From contig JAAALK010000284.1 of assembly GCA_019279435.1 (NCBI GenBank), positions 19,039,294-19,103,293 of the forward strand: a DNA stretch of 64,000 bases. Direction: 5' to 3'. Both the position numbers and the translations under genes were made by a program. Within the stretch, counting starts at the first letter, position 1, and the number at the start of each line of letters is the position of its first letter. The notes under the pieces are model-generated. The model had not been told where the DNA came from and did no database searches. It was given only the letters and a program-made list of their open reading frames with translations. This document shows, piece by piece, positions 31,573 to 43,448 of this stretch. Source of the stretch: Zizania palustris. Its lineage: Eukaryota > Streptophyta > Magnoliopsida > Poales > Poaceae.

Positions 31573-32814
31573 TTACCCATAGGGTTTACACCGGTTTTGT
31601 CTCATCAGAACAGGGGGTACAGCTGGTAGTCTACTTTATTTGGAGGCTTCTTTTGTTAGCTTCACAGAGGGGACAACACCATCTTTTGCAGAGCAGACGC
31701 GGTCAGCCTTTGCAGTTTTGGACCCTTCTGAAGCCCCCCTTCGCACGTGAGGGGTGCGGTAGCTTTGGTGAGAAGCCTTGAGCCTGATGACCTTCGCTTC
31801 ACCGAAGTCAACCTTCGATACAGAGACAGTTTTGAGCCGAAGCTATCAAAGCCCTTGGGCCTTCGCACCAACACCTTCGAGTGGACCACCACGGCTTCGC
31901 AGCTTCTCCCAGCTCGAACTTCATCAGTCCGTGTACCGAAGCCATGCATGGACAAAGTACCTTAAGTCAGCCTCACTCCGGAGCCATCCTCACTCCGAAG
32001 CCAGCCTCACTCCGAAGCTAGCTTCACTCCGAAGCCAACCTCACTCTGAAGCCCCACCTTCGGAGTACCACCCTTCGAAGTCCCTCCTTCGTCCAAGGCC
32101 TCCGCATGAAGCATTCCATGAGCACTTCGTCACAGTGTCTCTCCCCGAGCACACTCCTCACCGAACCTCACCCGGACCATGCCTTCGATGCACCTCGACT
32201 TCTGAGACCTTTGTCGGGTATACCTTCAAGTGCCTCCCTCCAGAGCACACTTCGAACGCCTTGCCTCATCGCTGAGGACTTTGTCCACCATACGCCTTCG
32301 AAGTGCCTCGCCTTTGAGGACTTCGTCTCGGATTACCTTCACCCGTAGCCTGGCTCCGCACTTACTGCCTTCTCCTAGCGCACCTCGACCCGAGGTCCGA
32401 CCTCAACCCCTTCGCAGCCTTTGCGACCGAGCTCCCCGCTCGCCTGGCATCAAGCCTCCTGCTTGACCCAGGTTCACTTGCTGCGAACCGTCCGTCGCCT
32501 CCGAAGTCACCTGCGCACCACAGACAAACAGACAAGTGTATCCATTACCCCGGAGACCTCTCCGGGTAAACAACCTTCGGCACACACTCCGGTGTACCGC
32601 CCAAAGTACCGTACCCTTTAGTACAGCCAAGTCATTGTGTACTGTCGGACCCCTCCGACAAGCACACTCCGCTGCAATAGCTATAGCAAAACAGACCCAC
32701 CGAACCCTTCGGTGAAACAACCTCCGAACACCTTTGGAGAACCAACCTCCGAATCAGAGGATAAAATCTATCAATCACTCATCACAGACTCCGAAACCAA
32801 CCCTTGGTTTCTCA
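31573..32814 (-). mobile_element. E5 3' LTR, proximal piece
   Basis: Continues the E5 LTR after the E6 insertion, matching 40536-41722. It contains a 17-bp tandem repeat (31971-32055) that is single-copy in the other LTR. LTR start (minus strand) TGAGAAACC at 32814. Confidence 0.9.
31971..32055. repeat. 17-bp tandem repeat, five copies, in E5 3' LTR
   Basis: Five units of the type CCTCACTCCGAAGCCAG, each with 0-4 changes. The corresponding place in the E5 5' LTR (about 40940-40956) has one unit followed by CCAACTTCGGAG, so the array expanded or contracted in one LTR only. Confidence 0.85.
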
Positions 32815-33932
32815 ATCTCCCCTTGATGAGTGCATTGACAACCAAATTCAAGTTTAAGAAAATTTGAAAAATTTCAGCACACAAGTGACCATAAAAACTC
32901 ATAAACGAGCCAAATCATGTCACTTGACAAAAGAATTTTCCTCCCCTTTTTCAAAAGAGTAAAAGTCCCTTCGACAAATCTTCCCTTTGCAAGATAAAAA
33001 CTCCCCCCGAGTTATTTTATCCCCTTGCTGCAGAGAACTCAAAAATTTCTCCCCCTTTGGCAATGCAAGCATCAAGGAGCATTAAAAAGATGCAAAGCTT
33101 CGAAATGTGCAGAATTGCAAAGACATATAAAGCAAAATATGCCAACTTTAATACCAATTTTTATGTGCTCAGGTCAATTTAACATTCTAAAAAACATGAT
33201 GACAGCATGTGATTTTATCATTTTGAAATACAAGCAGCACCACTCAATTAATGTAACTAGACAAGTAAAAGCAGGGACTGCGCAAAGCTAGTCAATTTCT
33301 ACTCTAGACAGACAAGTCCAGTTCAAGTGGAGCATTAAAAGCAAACTTGATGATTAATGAATTTGTTGTTCTTTTAATAATGCCAGGAGTTATTTGTTTT
33401 TCTACCTTATACTTTCCAATCAAGCCAAGCCTAGGCATGAAAGCCATCAGAAGCTTAAGGCGGTGATTTTGGCATACACTACACTATCCCAGTTCAGACC
33501 AATGTGCATTGGTAAGCAGTCTAAAATAGAGTAGTGCGACAAACAAACCCACCTGGATCTTTTTGCTTGTATCATGCAAATCATGGATTTTTGTATTTTT
33601 AATTAAGTGAACAAATTTTTAGCATTTTGATGAATATCCATGAATACATTTTTTCAAGTTGCAATGGTTAGCATCCAGGGAAAAGGAGTCTTGCTATCAA
33701 GCAGATAAAAGATAGCTAAAGCAGTCTTGCCTAAACATGCTAGATTCAAGACTAAGCAGTGAGCATGATTTGATTTTGGAAAGAAAAATCATGCACAAAA
33801 TGTTTCAGACATATTAAATAGAGCTGAGCTGACATGATTACATGAATTATAATCAGGCATATAAGTGCAAAAGATGTAAATGCAATTTCTCACACAATAA
33901 GCATATGCAAGACAATCAAAATATGCTCCTCC
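32815..33932 (-). other. E5 polypurine tract and noncoding region before the 3' LTR
   Basis: Minus-strand ATCAAGGGGAGAT (32815-32827) is the polypurine tract. The remaining 1.1 kb has no credible frame. The block 33385-33565 resembles the block in E6 (22622-22806) and E8 (about 47850-48036), sharing stretches such as CATCAGAAGCTTAAG, TTGGCATACACTACAC and AACCCACCTGGATCTTTT. Confidence 0.75.
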
Positions 33933-35792
33933 TCACAAAATGCCGTAAGGGTGACAAACACCAAGTTCTCCACGCAAGTAAGCAAAACGAGAAGCATCGA
34001 GGGGTTTTGTGAAAATATCGGCTAGCTGGTGTTGGGTATCAACATATTGAAGTTCAATATCACCCTTCTCATTATGATCTCTGAGAAAATGATATCGCAC
34101 ATCAATGTGTTTGGTTCTGGAATGCTGAACCGGGTTATTTGCAATACAAATAGCACTAGTGTTATCACAGAAAAGTGGAACACTCTTATAATCTAACCCA
34201 AAATCCCGCAAAGTGGAAACCATCCACAAAATTTGAGAGCAACATCTAGCTGCAGCAACATATTCGGTCTCAGCCGTCGATTGTGCAACACTAGACTGTT
34301 TGCGGGAAGACCAACACACCAGTGAAGTACCCAGAAAGTGACAAGTACAAGAGGTACTTTTCCTATCAATCCTACACCTAGCAAAGTCCGCATCGGAATA
34401 ACCGCGAAGACACAAAGAGGAAGATGTAGAATACCAAATGCTGAATTCGAGGGTATGTTTGAGATACCTGAGAATGCGCTTTACCGCTTGACGGTGCAAA
34501 GCTCGTGGTGAAGCCTGAAAACGAGCGCACAGACACACTACGAAGTGTATGTCCGGCCTTGTAGCAGTCAAGTAGAGGAGGGAGCCGATCATGCTTCAGA
34601 ACTCCTTCTGATCTACGGCTTCTCCATCCTCGTCAGGGTCCAATGCTATCGATGTAGCCATCGGAGTAGCGAGAGGCTTCGCATCAGCCATGTCGAACTT
34701 CTTGAGAAGGTCCTTGGTGTACTTCGTCTAGTGAATGAAGGTACCTTGTTTGGTTTGCTTGATTTGCAATCCAAGGAAAAATGTGAGTTCGCCCATCATG
34801 GACATCTCGAACTCCCTGCTCATGGTATCTGCAAACTCGGCAACCAAAGCATGAGAAGAGCCACCAAAGATGATATCATCCACATAAATCTGAACTAGTA
34901 GGAAATCTTTGCCATGCTTGAGAGTGAACAGGGTTTTGTCAACAGATCCCATCAAATACCCCCGCTCAAGCAGAAAAGAATTAAGTCTGTCATACCATGC
35001 CCGAGGGGCCTGCTTGAGTCCAGAAAGAGCCTTATGAAGTTTAAGGACTTTATGTGGGTATTTGGGGTTTTCAAAACTAGGGGGTTGTTTTACATAAACA
35101 TCTTCGCCTATGAAGCCATTAAGAAAAGCACTTTTAACATCCATTTGATAGAGTTTGAATCCCCGGGATGTAGCAAATGCAATTAAAATCCTAATGGCCT
35201 CAAGACGAGCAACAGGTGCAAAAGTCTCAGTAAAATCAATCCCTTCTAATTGAGAATAACCCTGAGCTACAAGTCTAGCCTTGTTTCTAACTACAGTCCC
35301 ATCCTCCCCTTGTTTGTTTTTGAAAATCCATTTTGTTCCAATGAAATGAACATTTGGTGGAGGATCAACTAAAGTCCAGACTTGGTTTCTCTCAAAATTT
35401 TCAAGTTCTTCATGCATGGCATTGATCCAACTAGAATCAGAAAGTGCATGACTAACATCTAAGGGCTCGAAAGAAGCAACAAAAGCGGAATCAATGAAAT
35501 GAGCATGAGAACGTGTTACCCTTTGATCAAGCTCACCAATGATCTGCTCGGGAGGATGCATATTTTGAACATGGTGTGGAGCCTCATGGCAGGATGCAGT
35601 CTCCCCCTCAACTTGTGCGTTGGAGTGGTCCAAGATGACCGATGTCGAGGCAGTTGCTTCGAGACCTTGTGCCGAAGTGGTTGAAGTGGGGTCGGCTTCT
35701 GGGGTTGAAGTCGAGGGTAGTAGGGGTTCATCCTCGAACTCTCTGGGATCTTCTTTTTCGAAGATGGTCTGCTCCTTGTCATGTTCATTTGC
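33933..35792 (-). pseudogene. E5 reverse transcriptase and RNase H, broken
   Basis: Minus strand. RT from about 35480: SSWINAMHEELENFERNQ, WTLVDPP, GTKWIFKNKQGEDG, ETFAPVARLEAIRILIAF, YQMDVKSAFLNGF, GLKQAPRAWYDRLN and catalytic IYVDDIIFGG, one long open stretch 35633-34728. A stop (TAG near 34727), then Leu/Ala-rich sequence and RNase H: MIGSLLYLTATRPDIHFVV, YSDADFARCRIDRKSTSC, AETEYVAAARCCSQ, CDNTSAICIANNPVQHSRTK, LADIFTKPLD, ending at 33933. Lesions are few, but RT and RNase H are interrupted and the region 35634-35792 is out of frame with the integrase. Confidence 0.85.
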
Positions 35793-37085
35793 CTACTCAA
35801 AAGTGGAACTAACAGAGGGGGTTGATTCATCAAAAGTCACATCACATGACTCGATGACGGTGTTAGTCTCCAAATTATAAACACGATAAGAATGACCATG
35901 TGTAGTGTAACCCAAAAAGATCCCGTCAGAAGAACGCGACTCAAATTTATCCAAATTTCCACGTTTTAGGATAAAGCAACGACAACCAAAAACTCGAAGA
36001 TGAGTAACTTTGGGTTGTCTCCCAAAACGTAGCTCATAAGATGTCAAGTTCAAAATTGAGCGCAACAAGATTCGGTTAGAGATGTAACAAGCAGTGTTCA
36101 TGGCCTCAGCCCAGAATTTCCTAGGATTCTTGTGCTCATCGAGCACCATCCTAGCCATCTCAACCAAAGTGCGGTTCTTTCTCCCAACAACACCGTTCTG
36201 TTGAGGAACGTGCGGAGCAGAGAATTGATGTTCTATGCCATGCTCCATGCAAAAGTCAACAAAGAGACTGTTCTTGAACTCAGTGCCATTATCACTTCGA
36301 ATGAATTTCAATGCACCAGGGAGTTTAGTAAAAAGTCTCAAAGCCAAGCTCTGAAAGTGTGAAAACACTTCATCCTTGCTGGCAAGAAAGATGACCCAAG
36401 AGTAGCGAGAGAAATCATCGATAATGACTAGCACATACCACTTGACGCCTAAAGAACTAACCCGAGAAAGACCTACGGTGTCCATGTGGAGCAGTTCTCC
36501 GGGTTGTTCAGTCATCACTGTGGTGACTGGCGAATGCGAAGCAGCAATCATTTTTCCATGTCGACAAGGAGCGCAAACTAAATTCTTCTCAAACTTGAGC
36601 TTGGGCAATCCTCGGATCAGACCTAGGGCACTCAACCGAGCAAGCAACTCAAAACTCATATGCCCTAGTCTCTTATGCCACTTCCAAAGCTCAGAAGTAG
36701 AATGTGCAACAAGACAATGAGAAGAACCAGATGACTCAGAAAAATCAGCTCCAAAAACTCTCCCAACTCTAAAGATCTTGCAGACCACAACGCCATCCGA
36801 ATTGAGTACTTGCAAAGTATCGCGATGGAATCGCACTTTGAAGCACTCATCAAGCAATTGAGATACAGAAAGAAAATTGTATCCCAAGTTTTCAACCAAA
36901 GCAACATCTTTGAGAGTGAAATTCGAGTTGATTCTTACCACACCTTTACCTTTCACTCTACTCCTTCGGTTGTTGCCAAAGGTGATATGTTCCTTTTGCT
37001 TGGTTGTTGTGAGGCTGGAGAACCATGCTGCATCTCCGGTCATATGGCACGAACAACCGGAGTCCATGATCCACGTGCCCTCCAA
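35793..37085 (-). pseudogene. E5 protease and integrase, open frame but catalytic Glu lost
   Basis: 430-codon uninterrupted minus-strand stretch. Protease: WIMDSGCSCHMTGDAAWF (active-site DSG), NFLSVSQLLDE. GAG-pre-integrase: WKWHKRLGHMSFELL. Zinc-binding CAPCRHGKM. Integrase core: LLHMDTVGLSRV (Asp), FIRSDNGTEFKNS (Asp), then VPQQNGVVGRKNRTL, where E6 and copia elements generally have VVERKN. The third catalytic residue is Gly (GGG for GAG) at about 36196. The protein would be expected to lack integration activity. The frame ends at a stop at 35793. Confidence 0.85.
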
Positions 37086-39564
37086 GCCTCGATCTGTCGC
37101 CTACACATGATAAGAAAATCTCGATCGCTTAGTGCTGGGGTGAGTGAAAATATGACGAGGCATCCAGCACTGAGTGATACGAGTAGTAGGTACAGTAAAA
37201 ATAGATTGTCTACGCACAGGATAATCATAATGATGCAAAGTGTGAGGTCTACCTACGTGTTGTGATCCAAAAGCATGACGAGGTCTCCTACTCTGACGAG
37301 GTACAAAGCTACTCGCACGGGGTCTACTACCATATGGAATATGGTGAACACCTCGAGGAGCAAAACCTCTCTGAGAAGTACGAGGAGCCTCGAAAACAGG
37401 ACGTGAGTAAAACTCAGACTCATGCATACCTCAAGATGGGTAATGCATGTCCTGGAAACTCATCGCCTGAGAGCGTCGCTCATCCTTGATGCGACGAAAA
37501 CAGAACCCAACCAGATGACCCACCCGCTGACAGTAGGAACAATGAAAAATTCTCCTAGGGGTACTATCATGGGTCATAGGAGCAACTCTCACAGGCTCCT
37601 TGGGCTTCTGCTGAGTGGTTTTCTTGGGAGGAATTTTCTTTGCAGGAGGTGTGGTTTTCTTTTGAGTTTGGGTAGGATTTTTGGCTGATGGAGTGTCTAA
37701 CAGAGCTCTCTCTTTCTCTAAGGTAGTGGGTGAGGTAAAAATAGTTTTTATTCTCACTGTCTGAAGTAATCCTCTCAAAACCCAATCCCAGAGCTAACCC
37801 TACCCTATCAGCACACATCTTGGTCTTGGCTAAGAGTAAATCCATCCTACCCTTTCCCTCAGTGCATTTTTTAACCACAGAAAGAAGGTATTCATTTTCA
37901 GTCATGAGGTTCTCAGCTCGCTCTCTAACAGTGCCTAGCTAGTCCTTAAGGGTTATGCATTGGTCACACACAGGGTGCACATCCTTAGAACTACCGGTCC
38001 TCTCCAATCTAGCCTCTAAATCCTGAACATGCTTATCACGTAAATCAATGCTCTCACGTAATAAGGGGTAGTTCATGCATTCAATTATATCATGAGGGCT
38101 AGAATCCACCATCAAAAATTGCTTATGTGCAGTCTCAAGCTCAGAAAGAGTTTGAGCATGCACAGAGCGCAACTGAGCAAGCTCACCCATAACAACAGTG
38201 CAAGATTCACATTCAGCATCATTAACTCTAGACTTAAGCATGGCATAATCAGTAGAAACAGATTCTAGCCTAAGTCTCAGGTCTTTTCTATCTCTAGCGG
38301 CTTGCACAAGTAATCTATCCTGACCAAGAACTACTTCATTTAGTTCATCTAATTTAATTGAAAGCTGGTCATAGGATAGTGGTACCTCAGATGAGTCAAA
38401 CTCATCGCCGCTGTGATCGCTGTCGGCCATGAAGCACAGGCTGGTGAAATCTCATCCCTTCTTGTCCTTCTTCTCCTCCTTTCTTGGAGACTCTTGCTCC
38501 TCAGAGCTCGACTCCTCAGTCGAGGAAGTGTCGATGTCGCTGAGAGCAGCAACAAAAGCTCTGGAAGCGGCTTTGGCTACCCTCTTAGCCACCTTGTCGC
38601 GCTTACCCTTCACAAAGGGTTTCCTCTCCTTTTTGTGGTATCTGGGGCGCTCACTCTCATCTCGCTTCTTGAGTTTTGGGAAATTGGCCTTGATGTGAGA
38701 AGTGTCACCACACTCAAAACAACCACTAAAATCACCTCTCCTCTGATCCCGTCTCTCATGATGAAAACGGGTGAACCTTCTGGCAATGAGAGCAAGCTCA
38801 TCATCATCTAGAGTATCCACCTGCTCCTTAGTGACGGAGACCAGGGAGGATAGAGCAAAACCATCTGCAAGAACACAAGTACCAGATGTGGTTGGTTCTG
38901 TAGTGGTGCCACGGCTAGTGCTAGAAACTAGTGCCAATGGTTGTGGCAAGGAGTTCCTATGCACTGCAAGAGATGCCTTGGCAATATCTGTGGACTTCAG
39001 CTTGCTGAAGAGCTCATCACAAGTCAATGTGTCATAACCTGCGGACTCCTCAATGCTGGATATCTTCACTTCCCATATGCTACGATCAAGAGCATAGAGA
39101 AGCTTGATAGCCCTATCATGATCATTGTAAGCAAGCGTCCTATTGGACCGCATGTTACTCACTATCGCATCAAAGCGAGAAAACATGGCATCTATAGACT
39201 CGCCAGGTGCCTGCACAAACAGCTGATACTGTTGATTGTATGTGCTTTGGCGCCTGGCCTTAATCTGTGTAGAGCCCTCGTGAAAAGTAGTGAGTGTAGT
39301 CCAAATCTCTCTAGATGTCCTAAGGTGTTGCACCCTATCAAACTCACTTCTACTCAAACCAATGAACAGTATATTTCTTGCCTTGGAGTTGGCATTATAC
39401 TAATCCTTCTTTGTTTGAGAGGTGCGAGTTTCAGGGATGGAGTATTGTGAGTCCACAATCTCCCAAATTGCATTTCCTTGGCTTAGCAAGTAAGCCTCCA
39501 TGCGCACCTTCCAGTATGCAAAGTTCGTCCCATCGAATAGAGGTATTTTACTAAATCTGTCCAT
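37086..39564 (-). pseudogene. E5 gag with coiled coil and two zinc knuckles, broken
   Basis: Starts at ATG 39564-39562 (MDRFSKIPLFDGTNFAYW). Stops at 39402-39400 and near 38450 and 37937. Core: LSRSEFDRVQHLRTSREIW, FVQAPGESIDAMFSRFDAI. First knuckle 38680-38721 reads CFECGDTSHIKANF, with Phe in the last Cys position as in E6. Lys/Glu/Ser-rich stretch (38600-38450), coiled coil (38400-37940, LELxTAHKQ and similar), a frameshift near 37750, then a second knuckle CSYCQRVGHLVGFC (about 37540-37500), intact, and an Arg/Ser-rich tail. Confidence 0.85.
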
Positions 39565-39614
39565 GTCGCCAATAGATCACAAAACCAGTTAAGGTCAACT
39601 GGTGATCTTAACTC

Positions 39615-39626
39615 ACTCTGATACCA
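39615..39626 (-). other. E5 primer binding site (initiator tRNA-Met type)
   Basis: TGGTATCAGAGT on the minus strand, two bases inside the LTR end at 39629. One mismatch at the last position against the E6 and E2 sites. Confidence 0.85.
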
Positions 39627-39628
39627 AT

Positions 39629-41722
39629 TGTTGGACCGAAAACGGCGACCAGAGGAGGGTGAATGAGAGCTTTTAAAATTTCAGACTTAAAATAGCCTTC
39701 TATTTTACTTTTGTCTTCTGCGGAACAGGCTTCGAACACACCCATCGAAGTTATGGTTCGGAGGTATTTCACAGCTCTGAAATCAGGCTTCGAAAGGAGC
39801 AAAAGTTCGAAGCCAAGAAGACTTCGCTCCACCCACAACCCCAAAAATTCAGCTCTATTAAGTCAGTGTAGGCTCCGCACACAGGGTGCCTTCGAGCAGG
39901 CTTCGCACTTCACCCTTTGCAAGAGTGGACTTCCCTCTGAGAACTTCGATCAGCTCTGCTAAGTCAGTGCAGGCTCAGCACACTAAGTGCCTTCGAGCAG
40001 GCTTCGCACTTCACCCTTCACAAGAGCGGACTTCGACCAAAGACTCAGTGATAGCAACTGGTGCTAGGCTTCATACTTCGAAGGTCTAAACGCACATTGA
40101 ACAGACTTTGCCTAGAACTTTGACAAATGAAGAAAACGGGCTTCGATCTAAGCCAAGAACAGTGCTTCGCTAGTAATCAGAGAGGTCTTGCCTCCAGTTT
40201 ACACAGAGCGAACTAACACTGAAAAGCACACACTTCACTCGAACAGGCTTCTCACACACTTCTCCAGAAAAGATTCAGTGCACAAGCTCAACTCAAAAGA
40301 AGTGAGACACGGAGAGATCAAAGCATGCAGTGAAGTATGCATACAAGTTCAAGCAGTAAAAGAACAACAGAATCAAAGTTTCATTGCTTGAATAGGGAAC
40401 ACAAAATGAACTCACAGACCGAATACAACGTGTGTGGCGGCTAGCACAGGAGCTAAAAAATGACTGCTCAAAGTGTTGATGTGACCAAGCTAGTTTCCAC
40501 TATTTATAGGCAATATTTAGCCCTATGAATAGACTACTTTACCCCTAGGGTTTACACTGTTTTTGTCTCATCAGAACAGGGGGGTACAACTGGTAGTCTA
40601 CTTTATTTGGAGGCTTCTTTTGTCAGCTTCGCAGAAGAGACAACACCAGCTTTTGCAGAGCAGACGCGGTCAGCCTTTGTAGTTTTGGAGCCTTCTGAAG
40701 CCCCCTTCACACGCGAGGGGTGCGTTAGCTTCGGTGAGAAGCCTCGAGCCTGACGGCCTTCGCTTCACCGAAGTCAGCCTTCGATACAGACACGGTTTGA
40801 GCCGAAACCGTAAAAGCCCTTGGGCCTTCGCACCAACACATCCGGAGTGGACCACCACGGCTTCGCAGCTTCTCCCAGCTCAACCTCCATCAGCCCGTGT
40901 ACCGAAGCCATGCATGGCCGAAGTACCTCAAGTCAGCCTCACTCCAAAGCCCCAACTTCGGAGTACCCTCCTTCATCCAAGGCCTTCGCATGAAGCATTC
41001 CATGAGAACTTCATCGCAGTGTCTCTCCCCGAGCACACTCCTCGACGAACCTCACCCGGATCATGCCTTCGATGCACCTCGACTTCTGAGACCTTCGTCG
41101 GGTATACCTTCGAGTGCCTCCCTCTGGAGCACACTTCGAACGCCTTGCCTCATCGCTGAGGACTTTGTACACCATACTCCGAAGCCACTCCATTCGGAGT
41201 ACCCTTCGAAGTGCCTCGCCTCCGAGGACTTCGTCTCGGAGTACCTTCACCCAGAGCCAGGCTCCGCACTTACTGCCTTCTCCTGGTGCACCTCGACCCG
41301 AGGTCTGACCTCGACCCCTACGCAGCCTTCGCGACCGAGCTCCCCGCTCGCCTGGCATCAAGCCTCCTGCTTGACCCATGTTCACTTGATGTGAACCGTC
41401 TGTCTCCTCTGAAGTCACCTGCGCACCACAGACAAACAGACAAGTGTATCCAGTACCCCGAAGACCTCTCTGGGTAAACAACCTTGGGCACACACTCCAG
41501 TGTACCGCCCAAAGTACCGAACCCTTTAGTACAGCCAAGTCATTGTGTACTGTCAGACCCCTCCGACATGCACACTCCGCTGCAACAGCTGCAGCAAAAC
41601 AGACCCACCGAACCCTTCGGTGAAATAACCTCCGAACACCTTCGGACAACCAACCTCCGAATCAGAGGATAAAATCTGTCAATCACTCATCATAGACTTC
41701 GAAACCAACCCTTGGTTTCTCA
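39629..41722 (-). mobile_element. E5 5' LTR (2094 bp)
   Basis: Minus strand TGAGAAACC at 41722 to GGTCCAACA at 39629. Putative TATA box TATAAATA (minus) at 40501-40508. Uninterrupted, so it serves as the reference for the split 3' LTR. The right flank CAGGT is E7 integrase sequence and does not match the left flank of the 3' LTR. Confidence 0.92.
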
Positions 41723-42490
41723 CAGGTGTTGGAAGATATGCTTAGAGCATGCGCTCTAGACTTTTGCGGAATGTGGGATAGGAACTTGCCTTATGCGGAG
41801 TTCTCCTACAACAACAACTACCAAGTCAGCCTACAGATGTCCCCGTTTAAGGCACTTTTTGGGTGCAGGTGCAGAACGCCGCTGCTCTAGGATCAGACCG
41901 GAGAGTCACAACTATTCGGGACAGACATATTGCAGGAAGCAGAAGAGAAGGTTAAGGTCATCAAGGACAGATTGAAGATAGCCCGGTCCCGATAGAAGAG
42001 CTATGTCGATAGCCGACGAAGAGATCTGACCTTTTAGGAGGGCGACTATGTCTACCTCCGAGTCACTCCCCTCCGTGGCACCCAATGGTTCAACATGAGA
42101 GGGAAGTTAGCCCCCTGTTATGTCAGACCCTTTCAGATCCTCCGACGGCAAGGAGAGGTGGCATATCAGTTCGAGCTACCACCATCTTTGGCAGGAGTCC
42201 ATGATGTGTTCCACGTCTCTATGTTGAAGAAATGTCTCTGTGTACCCACCGAGGAAGCTGACCTCCAACAACTCAATGTCCAAGAAGACTTGACCTATAT
42301 CGAGAAACCTGTCTGGATTCTAGAGGTCAAGGAAAGGGTAACTAGAAGTCGTGTGGTCCACTTCTGCAAGGTCCAGTGGGACAACCACCTCGTTGAAGAA
42401 GCCACATGGGAAAAAGAGGACGAGTTAAAGACTCAATACCCCAAGCTATTCGAGAAACTTTTCGAATCTCGAGGACGAGATTCTTTGTAA
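41723..42490 (+). pseudogene. E7 Tekay integrase C-terminal half and chromodomain, broken
   Basis: Plus strand. Begins inside integrase at QVLEDMLRACALDF, where E1 and E4 have QILEDML preceded by the catalytic-Glu motif, so the catalytic core is missing. FSYNNNYQVSLQMSPFKALF follows. Stops at 41887-41891 (LLxDQTG, Trp in E1 and E4), 41993-41995 (SRxKSY, shared with E4) and 42034-42036. From 42095 it is open: RGKLAPCYVRPFQILRRQGE, VHDVFHVSMLKKC, and the chromodomain-like TRSRVVHFCKVQW with EEATWEKEDEL. Cut on the left by E5. Confidence 0.85.
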
Positions 42491-42500
42491 GGGGGATAGG
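42487..42500 (+). other. E7 polypurine tract
   Basis: GTAAGGGGGATAGG, two bases before the LTR start, as in E1 and E4. Confidence 0.8.
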
Positions 42501-43440
42501 TTTGTAACACCCCAAATTTTCAAAGAAATAAAAATACCTTTTATTATATTTTTCTGAAAAAGATTATTTTTTAAATTCCTTTAATGCTATTTATGCCTAA
42601 ATGAACTTAAGAAAATTTGTAAAAATACCATTAAAATTTTCTATAATTTTAAAAATGCCACTGTCAGTGACTGTGGTAGGTCCCATCTGTCAATGACACG
42701 CCAATGGCATATTTCAAAACCGTGAAAATTGTAATGGCATGGAAAATTTTGGCCCATGAACTTAAACCTAGAGGAGATGTCCAAACCAGAGGCTAAGAAA
42801 ATTTGTATATGATCCCAAGCCCAAGATATATTTTTGAGAATTTTTACAAATTTTTATCACTCGTGGAAATAACCCAAAAATTTTAAATCAATTTCAACAA
42901 TTAAATTTATTCAGAAATGAATTTGAACAGTAACGGGCCCCTTTCCCCCTTTCCCCCTCGACTAACCGGCCCAGCCCACTCCTTCCCCGCACCCCTCACT
43001 GACAGATGGGCCCTGCTTGTCAGCGACCCCCTCTTCCTCCGCGCGCACGCCCGACACCTCGACCCCACTTGTTGGCGCCAACTCTCCCTCTCAGCCGAGC
43101 CCGACCCCATCGGTCAGTCCCACCCGTTGCCGCATCCGTGCCCCCGCTCCCCACTAACAATGGCCCCCACCTGTCGGACCAATCATCCACCTCGCGCTCC
43201 CCCTCCCAAATCCCGTCGGCCGATGACCCCGCTCCACGATCCGCTCCCGCCGGCCCCCTCCCATTAAATTGGAGGCACTTAAATGTCCCCCGAGGCCCGC
43301 CGGCCATTTCCCCCCATTGAGTGACGCATTTAAGCCCCGGGATCGTAGCGCACGTGCATGGCGAGACCTCGCCGGTGAGAGTGAATGCCCTCCCTCGACT
43401 ATCCATGTTTTCCATCGGCCATTTGCACCACCGGCACCCC

Positions 43441-43448
43441 TATTTAAG
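43441..43448 (+). promoter_or_regulatory. Putative TATA box of the E7 LTR
   Basis: TATTTAAG, about 940 bp into the LTR, followed by CCCCC-rich sequence as in E11 and E1. Confidence 0.5.

Larger units (their letters stand above)
18963..41722 (-). mobile_element. E5 Ty1/copia retrotransposon (contains nested E6)
   Basis: Minus-strand element. The 3' LTR is in two pieces, 18963-19872 and 31573-32814. The internal region is 32815-39628 and the 5' LTR 39629-41722. LTRs run from TGAGAAACC to GGTCCAACA in element orientation. Domain order gag, protease, integrase, RT, RNase H is copia. The coiled-coil gag and LTRs of about 2.1 kb suggest the SIRE/Maximus side of copia, low confidence. The flanks differ: TAAAG on the left in the E4 LTR, CAGGT on the right in an E7 integrase, so no target duplication is present. 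Confidence 0.9.

Noticed and set aside
31971..32055. CRISPR-like array
   Set aside because: Units are adjacent without spacers, in an LTR of a plant element. It is a simple tandem array.
31778..32348. Overlapping plus-strand open frames (Ser/Pro/His-rich)
   Set aside because: Inside the E5 LTR, antisense to the element, repeat-driven.
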